64,000 bases of DNA from Paenibacillus sp. FSL H7-0331 (GTDB lineage: Bacteria > Bacillota > Bacilli > Paenibacillales > NBRC-103111), in NCBI RefSeq assembly GCF_001956045.1, contig NZ_MRTH01000005.1, forward strand, positions 62,001 through 126,000, in the 5' to 3' direction. The notes under the pieces are model-generated. The model saw nothing but the letters and a program-made list of their open reading frames with translations, was not told where the DNA came from and did no database searches. Made by a program: the position numbers and the translations under genes. This document shows, piece by piece, positions 7,741-14,906 of the stretch. Every line of letters begins with the position of its first letter. Position 1 is the stretch's first letter.

Positions 7741-9698
7741 TCGGATAGCTTTTTAAATTTCTCTCTGTATTTCACGACAGTCAGTACATAGGTTGCATGT
7801 GACCAGGTAAGCGGTGCTACCGAAACCGGGCCTCCATCGAATGGATCCAGCTGTTCAGGTAAAATTCCGCTCTCAATCGCATGCTTGACAACCCATTCGA
7901 GTGTGCGGCGCGGAGCTTCCAGCTCGGCTAACGACTTCGCACATTCGATCTCCCATTCGGCAATCCACAGCGTACAGATAATCCACGGATTACCGGGTAC
8001 CTTTTCGATATCGGAGGAGCGTTGGAAATAGTAATCGTGATAGTAACGGGCTACGCCGCCGATATCGGTTTTGATCGTCAGCTTTTCTTTGTTGGCTTGC
8101 ATCGTTTTGACGACACGTTCATCATCAGCCGGCAGCACTCCAAATTCGAAAATACCGTAGACACTGCTCTCGTAAGTCAAGTCCTTGACCCATTGTTCGT
8201 TTTCCTGATGCATGCCGCGGACGAAACGCTGCTCTTCTTCATCCCACAAATGCTTGATTATGCCTGATTTGATCCGTTCAGCCGTGTGTCGGTAGCGGCT
8301 GCTGCGCTCCTCGTCACCGAACAGGCTGCAGAAGTTGGCAGCAGCGATTAAACCGCCATAAACTGCCGAGGTCGTAAATGTAAATATACCGTACCTTTCC
8401 TCCCATAAATCGTAGCTGGGCTTAGGCAGATTCAAATCCTGATCAATGTAGCTGGACATAAACCGTGCCGCGCGGCGGATCAAAGTCCGATACAATGACT
8501 GCGGCAGCTCAAGCACGCCATGCTTCTCAAAATCTTTCCAGAGCGCGAACAGAACAAGCGCGGTTTCATCCTCCTGAATAGGAAGCTGCTCATTACCGGC
8601 ATGAATATAAGGATGCCAACTGGAGCCTACGGTTCCATCGGGGTTGTATTTATGGTGCAGGTAACCTTCCGGCGACAGCACGTTGGCACAGAAATGGAAA
8701 AACGGTGTGATCATACCCTGATAGCCGGCCATCGACATGGCGTAAGCGATCAATGCGCCGTCTCTTGGCCACATGTAGCTGTAATGATCACGATTGCTGT
8801 GCATGATGTCAGAATCATTAGCTGCGATAATCGCTCCGTTGACGTCCGTCTGAGTACGGACAATCAGTAGGCTATGCTTGTACATGCGGATAACCTCGGC
8901 AGGCAAATCACCGTAATCCTGCTCCGATTTGTTCACCCAACGCTGCCAGTACACTTTAATGCGATCCAGCAGCTTGCCGGGGTGGCTGTCTTTTACGTAG
9001 CCATCCAGCTTTTTGACTTCCTCAAGGTTTTTGCCGGCAGTCATCCAATAATACATCGTTTCATCGGAATTCGGGGGAACGTGCAACTTGAAGCTTATCG
9101 TGCTGTCGACAGAGCCCTGCGCAATGGCATTGCCCATCAAATGACCGTCTTCCGCATCCCGCCAGGTTCCCTCGGCATTGTAGAACCGTTTGACACCTGT
9201 CGTGTATTGATAGATGCCATCAGGGCCAGTAGTACCGCTGAACATAAAATATTTATCTTTTTTATAATGAAAAACGGTGTTGTTAGCAGGGTAATAGGCA
9301 GCGGTATCGCCAACCTCAGTTTCGTTAATGACCAAATCCTGATTGAAAAAGACGCGAACCTCGCGTACGGTATCCCGGTTGTTGTGGATATTGATTCTTT
9401 TTAAATAAATATCCTCGCGTTGATGGACACCATCGTTGATCAATAAGGTAATACCCAAGCGGGGGTGTGTGGCTGTTACTTCTGTAATCAGGGATTCTTC
9501 CACATAAGACAGCTTGAAATCCCATTCAGGATCGCTGAGCCAAGCAAAGTCACCATCGACCCATATGCCTACTCTGCATTGATAACCACCAACATGGTTC
9601 AATTGCCCCACGTAGGGATAATACAAATCTCGCATGTAAGTATGATTATCCAGGTTGATCAAAAACTTTCCGTTCCCGATGACTAATTGGCGCGGCAT
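7734..9698 (-). CDS. Glycoside hydrolase family 15 protein (glucoamylase/dextranase-like)
   Basis: A 654-residue protein with an N-terminal beta-sandwich region (about 1-270) and a C-terminal (alpha/alpha)6-barrel domain. The GH15 barrel motifs are MWPRDGALIAYAMSMAGY, the acidic SYDLWEERYGIFTFTTSAVYGG (likely general acid Glu) and a late PGNPWIICTLWIAEWEIECAKSL block. No signal peptide is visible, so it probably works in the cytoplasm on alpha-glucans or isomalto-oligosaccharides. AAGGA precedes ATG on the minus strand. It is a single gene, convergent with the kinase-like gene. Substrate (alpha-1,4 or alpha-1,6) cannot be told from sequence. Confidence 0.9.
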   Translation of the reverse strand: MPRQLVIGNGKFLINLDNHTYMRDLYYPYVGQLNHVGGYQCRVGIWVDGDFAWLSDPEWDFKLSYVEESLITEVTATHPRLGITLLINDGVHQREDIYLKRINIHNNRDTVREVRVFFNQDLVINETEVGDTAAYYPANNTVFHYKKDKYFMFSGTTGPDGIYQYTTGVKRFYNAEGTWRDAEDGHLMGNAIAQGSVDSTISFKLHVPPNSDETMYYWMTAGKNLEEVKKLDGYVKDSHPGKLLDRIKVYWQRWVNKSEQDYGDLPAEVIRMYKHSLLIVRTQTDVNGAIIAANDSDIMHSNRDHYSYMWPRDGALIAYAMSMAGYQGMITPFFHFCANVLSPEGYLHHKYNPDGTVGSSWHPYIHAGNEQLPIQEDETALVLFALWKDFEKHGVLELPQSLYRTLIRRAARFMSSYIDQDLNLPKPSYDLWEERYGIFTFTTSAVYGGLIAAANFCSLFGDEERSSRYRHTAERIKSGIIKHLWDEEEQRFVRGMHQENEQWVKDLTYESSVYGIFEFGVLPADDERVVKTMQANKEKLTIKTDIGGVARYYHDYYFQRSSDIEKVPGNPWIICTLWIAEWEIECAKSLAELEAPRRTLEWVVKHAIESGILPEQLDPFDGGPVSVAPLTWSHATYVLTVVKYREKFKKLSEK

Positions 9699-9858
9699 CC
9701 ACCCACATCCTTCCCTCTAGCTGGAGTTTACTTCTTTCCCTAGAGTACCTTTTTCTTTATGGACGGTCAATCCCGCGGCCTCAATGAAAGCGGATACGTG
9801 TCATTTTTTTGCATAAATTTTCAAGGATCGATACCAAATAACGGTAAAATACCCGGGC

Positions 9859-9890
9859 AAAAAGAAATCTCCAGCCCGAAAGCGGAGATT
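9859..9890 (-). terminator. Terminator of the KTSC-like gene
   Basis: On the minus strand AATCTCC (9884-9890) pairs with GGAGATT (9866-9872) and is followed by TCTTTTT. It is 9 nt after the stop codon. Confidence 0.75.
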
Positions 9891-9898
9891 CCTGGTAG

Positions 9899-10111
9899 TT
9901 ATGATTGCTGTGCCGGTTCATCAGGCATACGGGTTAACTCCATTATAAAGTCGTAGGAATTTCCGGAAAGCAGAAGCCGCTGGACCTGATCCTGATGAAT
10001 GCCTTCACACACTTTGGTTACTCCGGTATGGTATTGAATATGCATCTGCGCAGCTTGGTCATCGTAGCGGATAAAAGCAATTTGCTTGGAGCTGATTGGA
10101 ATATGCTGCAT
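9899..10111 (-). CDS. Small KTSC-domain-like protein
   Basis: A 70-residue protein. The sequence ISSKQIAFIRYDDQAAQMHIQYHTG followed by a VQRLLLSGNSYDFI segment resembles the KTSC domain (SS..I..IGYD......V.F..G..Y.Y..V), though the usual C-terminal FN..IR is replaced by FIMELTRMP. Start at ATG 10111 is chosen because GGGAG lies 8 nt upstream; a GTG three codons earlier has no room for a ribosome binding site. A terminator follows. KTSC domains occur beside lysyl-tRNA synthetase or nucleic-acid enzymes elsewhere; function here is unknown. Confidence 0.7.
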   Translation of the reverse strand: MQHIPISSKQIAFIRYDDQAAQMHIQYHTGVTKVCEGIHQDQVQRLLLSGNSYDFIMELTRMPDEPAQQS

Positions 10112-10144
10112 GTAACCCACTCCCTCAAAATGAATATGAACCCT

Positions 10145-10222
10145 CTAAGCACATAAAAAGTTTATTGGCATGTTCATGACATGGAGCAACCGAATTTCGT
10201 TAATATAGTTGAGTTTATGCAT
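10145..10222 (-). CDS. Possible 25-residue leader peptide or small protein
   Basis: A short frame of 25 codons beginning MHKLNYINEI and ending NFLCA, with AAGGAG seven nt before the ATG. The good ribosome binding site is the main support; no homologue is recognised. It lies 34 nt upstream of the KTSC-like gene on the same strand, so it could be a leader of that transcript. Confidence 0.35.
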   Translation of the reverse strand: MHKLNYINEIRLLHVMNMPINFLCA

Positions 10223-10258
10223 GGTCATTCTCCTTTAGAATGGATAGTAGGGCTGCTG

Positions 10259-10272
10259 TGAAAACGTTTCAA
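10259..10272. promoter_or_regulatory. Candidate cre / LacI-family operator
   Basis: TGAAAACGTTTCAA resembles the CcpA cre consensus TGWAARCGYTWNCW with one mismatch at position 13. It lies 37 nt upstream of the 25-codon frame and 87 nt upstream of gene 10370, so either direction could be the target. Confidence 0.4.
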
Positions 10273-10369
10273 TGGTTTTGTCCTGCTCAAAAAAGAGGAT
10301 TTATAGGACTGAAGGTCGAATATAGTGTAGAGTATCGCTTTTGCAGGCTAAATGAGGAGGCGTGAAATT

Positions 10370-10798
10370 ATGAGTTTTTGCTGCGGCGCCAGTATGATTG
10401 GAACTAAAGGAACACTTAAGTATATCAGAACGCAAATTCATAACGTACCGATATTGTTTTGCCCGGTTTGTCATCGTGTGGAAGTACATCATCTGGTTGA
10501 AAGCGAATATGGGATTTTGGCCGAATACGCGCATGGAGATGGTGCGTCCGAGGTGGATTTTCATGAATATGTAGATAACCGCAGTCAAGCGGAATTATAT
10601 GAGAATTGTGTCAATAATGAAGATGAGGACCCGATGGATGTCGTTCGCTGCCAGATTGATATGTCTCTGGATCTGCTGATCGTAGCCAAGGAGCTGAAGG
10701 ATAACGAATGGGAAGAACAGCTTAAGAAGCGGCTCAATACCTTAAGCAAGCGCAAAGCCAAGCTGAATGGTAAAAAGACGTCCAAAGGAGCCGTTTAA
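10370..10798 (+). CDS. Hypothetical zinc-ribbon-like protein
   Basis: A 142-residue protein that I do not recognise by family name. Near the N-terminus it has MSFCCGAS, and about residue 35 FCPVCHRVEVHH, giving four cysteines that could form a zinc ribbon reminiscent of YgiT-type fingers. The middle is acidic (about residues 80-95, NNEDEDPMD) and the C-terminus is a basic helix (KKRLNTLSKRKAKLNGKK). ATG 10370 is chosen over ATG 10352 because AGGAGG lies at 10354-10359, about 10 nt upstream. It is a single gene; function unknown. Confidence 0.7.
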   Translation: MSFCCGASMIGTKGTLKYIRTQIHNVPILFCPVCHRVEVHHLVESEYGILAEYAHGDGASEVDFHEYVDNRSQAELYENCVNNEDEDPMDVVRCQIDMSLDLLIVAKELKDNEWEEQLKKRLNTLSKRKAKLNGKKTSKGAV

Positions 10799-10850
10799 AC
10801 CCTTATTGGTATGCCCCGTAAGAGATGGAAGCGCCCCGGAACGGAGTAGT

Positions 10851-10976
10851 ATGGCATCCCGTCCATATCCAACAGATAAGTGTGACCTGAAAATGAACCG
10901 GGTATACAAGGAAGAACAAGTGTATCCGTATAATAATTGGAGTCCAGATACAGGGCGTAGCATCAAGCTTTCTTAG
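10851..10976 (+). CDS. Possible 41-residue protein
   Basis: A frame MASRPYPTDK...TGRSIKLS with CGGAG four nt before the ATG. It contains one cysteine and no membrane segment, and no family is recognised. It occupies part of the 434-nt gap between the zinc-ribbon-like gene and sigI. Support is only the ribosome binding site and the open frame. Confidence 0.25.
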   Translation: MASRPYPTDKCDLKMNRVYKEEQVYPYNNWSPDTGRSIKLS

Positions 10977-10979
10977 GAG

Positions 10980-11090
10980 GCGTATGCTTAGTCCTCGGGG
11001 ACACTCCCTATCGGGAGAAGTTTGGAAGGGTCAAGCACAACATATTGGCACAAACCAACGTCTCTAATAGGGGGACGTTTATTTGTTTGC
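10980..11090 (+). ncRNA. Possible structured RNA or leader with terminator before sigI
   Basis: Two small hairpins lie in a row, GTCC-TCGG-GGAC (10991-11002) and CTCCC-TATC-GGGAG (11004-11017), then a stem AACGTC (11057-11062) with GACGTT (11074-11079) followed by TTATTTGTTT, which looks like a terminator. No known riboswitch consensus matched by eye. It could be a small RNA or the end of the upstream transcript. Confidence 0.3.
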
Positions 11091-11178
11091 ATGAAAACCA
11101 GGGATGATTATAGTAGGAAAATGAATAGGATAAGGCTTTAAAATAGCTGTAATATTTTGTGAAATAAGTCCTATCCCG

Positions 11179-11207
11179 ACCCCCCTAACCTACGTCCTAA
11201 TAACGAA
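11179..11207 (+). promoter_or_regulatory. SigI-type autoregulatory promoter
   Basis: ACCCCCC at 11179-11185 and CGAA at 11204-11207 match the -35 (ACCCCC) and -10 (CGAA) elements described for SigI promoters in Bacillus and Clostridium. It lies just ahead of sigI, in line with autoregulation. Confidence 0.75.
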
Positions 11208-11232
11208 ATTATATAGTGTGAGGTGGAAAAGA

Positions 11233-12033
11233 TTGCTGCTCGTTTTATTTAAGAAATTTCTTGGAAAACGTCAATCTCCCCACCCGGATTCTGCGGAACC
11301 ACAACCGCCTGAACAATTGGTGATTCGAATTCAAGAGGGTGATTTACGGCTTCGCAACCAATTTATTACGGACTATCAACCGTATGTTGCTAAGGTAACA
11401 AGCCGTTTTTGCAAGCGTTATGTAGATCCTGCAAGAGATGATGAGTTCAGTATTGCTTTAGGTGCCTTTAATGAGGCGATCAATCAGTTTTCAACCGAGT
11501 CCGGACGTTCGTTTCTCGGATTTTCCGAGCAGGTCATTCGTCGGCGACTGATTGATTATGTGCGTAAGGAGCAGCGATTTTCACAGCAGCTGCCGTATAG
11601 TACGTTTGATGTGGAGGATGAAGAGGATAACATCATCAATCCGGTTGAAATCCATCAGGCGATGGAGCAGTATGAAAAACAAAAAGGCATGGAGGAGCGG
11701 GGCAGCGAAATTATGGATTTGAATCGGTGTTTGGCTGATTTTGGTGTTCATTTTTCGGATTTGGTTGATGCCTCTCCGAAGCATGATGATTCCAGACAAG
11801 CTTTGTTTGCCATTGGCAAGCAGCTGTCGGAGAACGCTGAATTTATGGGGGCTATGCTCTCCAAGCGTGTACTGCCTATCAAGGAGTTAATGGGCATCGT
11901 CACCGTCTCACGCAAAACACTGGAACGAAATCGTAAGTTCATTATTGCTGTAGCCTTAATTTATAACGGGCCTTATCCATACCTCCGTGATTATTTGCAT
12001 ATCAAAGAGGAATCCAACAAAGGGGGAGAGTAG
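11233..12033 (+). CDS. sigI: RNA polymerase sigma factor SigI
   Basis: A sigma factor of about 266 residues, SigI type. A sigma region 2-like block (FITDYQPYVAKVTSRFCKR, then DDEFSIALGAFNEAI and RRRLIDYVRKEQR) is followed by the SigI-specific C-terminal domain ending in an HTH-like ELMGIVTVSRKTLERNRK. Start codon is uncertain: TTG 11233 has AGGTGG six nt upstream, while GTG 11218 (five codons longer) has no ribosome binding site. In Bacillus subtilis SigI serves heat and envelope stress; in clostridia it controls polysaccharide-degrading genes. It is coupled to rsgI, whose ATG is one base after the stop. Confidence 0.93.
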   Translation: MLLVLFKKFLGKRQSPHPDSAEPQPPEQLVIRIQEGDLRLRNQFITDYQPYVAKVTSRFCKRYVDPARDDEFSIALGAFNEAINQFSTESGRSFLGFSEQVIRRRLIDYVRKEQRFSQQLPYSTFDVEDEEDNIINPVEIHQAMEQYEKQKGMEERGSEIMDLNRCLADFGVHFSDLVDASPKHDDSRQALFAIGKQLSENAEFMGAMLSKRVLPIKELMGIVTVSRKTLERNRKFIIAVALIYNGPYPYLRDYLHIKEESNKGGE

Positions 12034-12034
12034 C

Positions 12035-13684
12035 ATGAATAAAGGCATCGTCATGGAGCTGACGGACAAATACATTATTGTGATGCGTGAAGACGGCAGA
12101 TTCGATAAAATCTCGCGTCAACGGCATTCCTGCCAACTGGGTGAAGAAATTATCTATGCTGACACCAGACTCAAATGGGCAAGTCCGTCTATAGCCGGCC
12201 GCTCAGCAGTAGTAGCGGCAGTTGTGTTTTGCCTGGTTGTTATGGCCAGCTTCGCAGGCAAAATTGGCAGCTCCGAGGTCGTTGCTTATGTATCGCTCGA
12301 CATTAATCCCTCAATAGAAATGGGCATCGATGAAAAGGAACAGGTGCTCGAGCTTCGCGGCTTAAATAATGATGGGACGGAACTGATTGAAGCGATGAAT
12401 TTTAAGGGTCTGACGCTCGAAACCGTTACAGCTTCGCTTTTGAACAAAGCGGAGGAGAAGTCGCTAGCCAAGGGTGAAGGGGATATTGTAATCGCAAGCA
12501 CGGTCGTCCTTGAGAAAAGCACCGTGGATGACACGAAAATCGCTGAAAAACTGCGTCAGCAGGTAACCGATCACATCAAGCAAACCCATCCTGAGCAAGT
12601 CAATGCTTATCAGGTAGAAGCGTTTGCAGCACCTCAGGAGGTTCGTGAAGAAGCGAACAAGAGTGGGGTTTCAATGGGGAAATACTCGGTTTATTTGAAT
12701 GCCAAAAATAATGGGGTAGCAGTGACGGTCGATGACTTGAAGAAAGAATCGATACATCAGATCGTCAAGGATAACGCGAAGGACAACGTAGATAAACAAT
12801 CTGCGGTTATTCAGCCTAACAAGGTACCAACAAAGGAATCAATGAAGAAACTGGTCGAAGAAGAGAAGTCGGGAGAATTGGATAAGAAGCTGGACGATAA
12901 AAAGAAAGAGCAGCTCGCCAAAAATAACGACAAAAATAATAATACGAACAAAAATGATCCCAAGAAGTCCGGCAATTCGAATGCCAACGGTATAGGCAGT
13001 AGTGGGAACAGCAGCAATAACAGCAGTAATAACAACAATAACAACAATAACAACAACAGTAGTAACAATAATAATAAAAACAACAATACGAATACGAATA
13101 CGAATTCGAACAACACGAAGGATAAAAAAGACGATAAAAACGACGATCACAAGGATGACAAAAAACCGTCAACGCCTGTGATCAAACCGAACATACCCGC
13201 GTCAATAACCGGTGGAGCCAAGCCGGCAGGGACAAATTCAGGTGCAGCCCGTCCGGGTGACAACAGCAGCAAGTCCGACCCAAAGAAGGACGATGACAAG
13301 AAAAAAGATGACGATAAGGCCGATGATGACAAAAAGAACGATGATAAAAAAAATGATGACAAGAAAAAAGATGATGATGTAAAAAAGTCCGATGATCTTC
13401 AAAAGGCCGACGAGAAAAAAAGGCTGGCCGAAGAGGATCGTAAGCGTGAGGAAGCCAAGCGTCTGGCGGATCAGAAAAAACGTGAGGATGACCTCAAAAA
13501 GCAGGAAGAGAAGAAGAAAGAACAGGATAAGAAAACGAACGAGGATGATAAGAAGACAGACAGTACCAAAAAAACGGATGACAGTAAGAAAGACAGTGAC
13601 AGCAAGAAAGATAGTGATAGCAAGAAGGACACTGATTCTACCAAAACGGATGATTCCAAGCGGGACGATTCCACTAAAAGATAA
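12035..13684 (+). CDS. rsgI: Anti-sigma-I factor RsgI with long low-complexity tail
   Basis: A 549-residue bitopic membrane protein. Residues 1-45 form the cytoplasmic RsgI_N anti-sigma domain (MNKGIVMELTDKYIIVMRED), a membrane segment spans about 55-75, and an extracytoplasmic domain begins with the conserved YVSLDINPSIE, where cleavage between Asn91 and Pro92 is the reported autoproteolysis site in clostridial RsgI. From about residue 300 the chain is low complexity: an Asn/Ser tract (about 320-365), then Lys/Asp-rich repeats to the end. No carbohydrate-binding domain is visible. GGGGGAG precedes the ATG. Probable role: holding SigI until an envelope or wall signal triggers proteolysis. Confidence 0.92.
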   Translation: MNKGIVMELTDKYIIVMREDGRFDKISRQRHSCQLGEEIIYADTRLKWASPSIAGRSAVVAAVVFCLVVMASFAGKIGSSEVVAYVSLDINPSIEMGIDEKEQVLELRGLNNDGTELIEAMNFKGLTLETVTASLLNKAEEKSLAKGEGDIVIASTVVLEKSTVDDTKIAEKLRQQVTDHIKQTHPEQVNAYQVEAFAAPQEVREEANKSGVSMGKYSVYLNAKNNGVAVTVDDLKKESIHQIVKDNAKDNVDKQSAVIQPNKVPTKESMKKLVEEEKSGELDKKLDDKKKEQLAKNNDKNNNTNKNDPKKSGNSNANGIGSSGNSSNNSSNNNNNNNNNNSSNNNNKNNNTNTNTNSNNTKDKKDDKNDDHKDDKKPSTPVIKPNIPASITGGAKPAGTNSGAARPGDNSSKSDPKKDDDKKKDDDKADDDKKNDDKKNDDKKKDDDVKKSDDLQKADEKKRLAEEDRKREEAKRLADQKKREDDLKKQEEKKKEQDKKTNEDDKKTDSTKKTDDSKKDSDSKKDSDSKKDTDSTKTDDSKRDDSTKR

Positions 13685-13720
13685 GGTAGTGTAAGGGTAA
13701 GAACCTCTACATGGTATAGG

Positions 13721-13758
13721 TGAGCAGCTTGTGCGGGAGACCGTATAGGCTGTTTTTT
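13721..13758 (+). terminator. Probable terminator of sigI-rsgI
   Basis: An imperfect stem with AGCAGCTT and CGG pairing to CCG and AGGCTGTT (about 13723-13754) is followed by seven T residues. Confidence 0.55.
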
Positions 13759-13834
13759 TATGGTCTGTTGTTCTATAATATCAAGGAGATCAGATGGGAG
13801 AATCATAGGGAGAGAGCGGAGGAGGAACAGAGCA

Positions 13835-14854
13835 ATGAGATACAGTACATTCGGTCAAACGGGGTTCAAGGTGTCTGCATTAGGTTTCGGAGCGATGAAT
13901 TTGCCAGGAGTTCCATTGGAGCAGGCAAGGGAAACACTCAATTATGCGCTTGATCATGGGATTAATTATATCGATACAGCTGCCGGCTACCGCAATAGCG
14001 AGGAAATTATCGGGGAAAGTATTTCGCATCGCCGCGATGAATATTTTTTGGCAACCAAAACGAACAAAAGAAGCTATGCCGAGGCCAAGGAAGAAATCGA
14101 GCGAAGCCTTGTCAGACTGAAGACCGATGTGATTGACCTGCTTCAAATTCATTATGTGAATTATGTAAGTGAATATAAGGCAGCGATGCAAAATGAAGGT
14201 GCATATGAGGCAGCCTTGGAGATGCAGGCCAAAGGCAAGGTACGTCACATCGGGATTACCGGGCATCGTCCTGAGCTGCTGGCCAAGTGGATCAGCAAAG
14301 GGCAGTTTGCCCAGGTCTTGTTTCATTTAAATCTGGCACAACCTTTTTCTCTTGACGAGCTGATTCCAATGGCAACAAAGATGGGCATGGGCAAAGTTGC
14401 GATGAAGCCATTATCGGGTGGATTTATTCAACCTGTTGAAAAGGCTCTGCGTTATCCATACAGTCAAAATGTAGATGTCATTATATCAGGTATGATCAGT
14501 GTGGATGAGGTGAAGCAGAATCTCGCGGCTTTTGAGCTTGAGGTTGGAGATGCCGAGCGTGTTGAATTGGAAAATCTGGCTACAGAGCTGGGCAGCCATA
14601 ACTGCCGCCGCTGTAACTATTGCTCTTGTCCGATAGGCGTAACGATTCCTGATATTATGATATCCAGCCAGATTCGTAACACATTTGGCTTGCTGCCTAA
14701 GGGTGATGGATTTTATGAACGGCAGAAGGGGAATATTATGTCCTGTGCCGATTATGAGCCCTGTAAGGAGCGGCCTCTGTGCGAGGAAAAATGTCCTTAC
14801 CATCTGCCGATGCGTAAGGTCGTCATGGAGTCTGCCTCTTACTTTGGAGCCTAA
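13835..14854 (+). CDS. Aldo/keto reductase with C-terminal iron-sulfur type cysteines
   Basis: A 339-residue cytoplasmic oxidoreductase. Residues 1-260 form an aldo/keto reductase barrel: GFGAMNLPG, then NYIDTAAGYRNSEEIIG containing the catalytic Asp and Tyr, the Lys in FLATKTN and the His of LLQIHYV. The C-terminal part has CRRCNYCSCPIGVTIPD, a [4Fe-4S]-like cluster motif, and a second group in CADYEPCKERPLCEEKCPYHLP. This architecture is that of COG1453-type reductases; substrate unknown. ATG 13835 follows GGAGGAGG; the open frame extends to 13760 without support. Single gene. Confidence 0.88.
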   Translation: MRYSTFGQTGFKVSALGFGAMNLPGVPLEQARETLNYALDHGINYIDTAAGYRNSEEIIGESISHRRDEYFLATKTNKRSYAEAKEEIERSLVRLKTDVIDLLQIHYVNYVSEYKAAMQNEGAYEAALEMQAKGKVRHIGITGHRPELLAKWISKGQFAQVLFHLNLAQPFSLDELIPMATKMGMGKVAMKPLSGGFIQPVEKALRYPYSQNVDVIISGMISVDEVKQNLAAFELEVGDAERVELENLATELGSHNCRRCNYCSCPIGVTIPDIMISSQIRNTFGLLPKGDGFYERQKGNIMSCADYEPCKERPLCEEKCPYHLPMRKVVMESASYFGA

Positions 14855-14906
14855 GCTGTTCGTGTGGTGAATGATTAATTATGGGAACCTATGGGGGCTA
14901 TCGCTT

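Noticed and set aside
8874..9404. A 176-codon plus-strand frame inside the GH15 gene
   Set aside because: Antisense shadow of a well-supported family 15 enzyme with no motif of its own.
12990..13120. Microsatellite or foreign insertion
   Set aside because: The AAC/AAT repeats stay in frame with rsgI and code for the Asn tract of its tail.
12811..13172. Leu-, Tyr- or Val-rich open frames antisense to rsgI
   Set aside because: They arise from the repeated AAC/AAT codons of the Asn tract; no ribosome binding site and no plausible protein.
13392..13694. Arg/Lys-rich 100-codon frame in the plus strand
   Set aside because: It overlaps the Lys/Asp-rich tail of rsgI in another frame and is a composition artefact.
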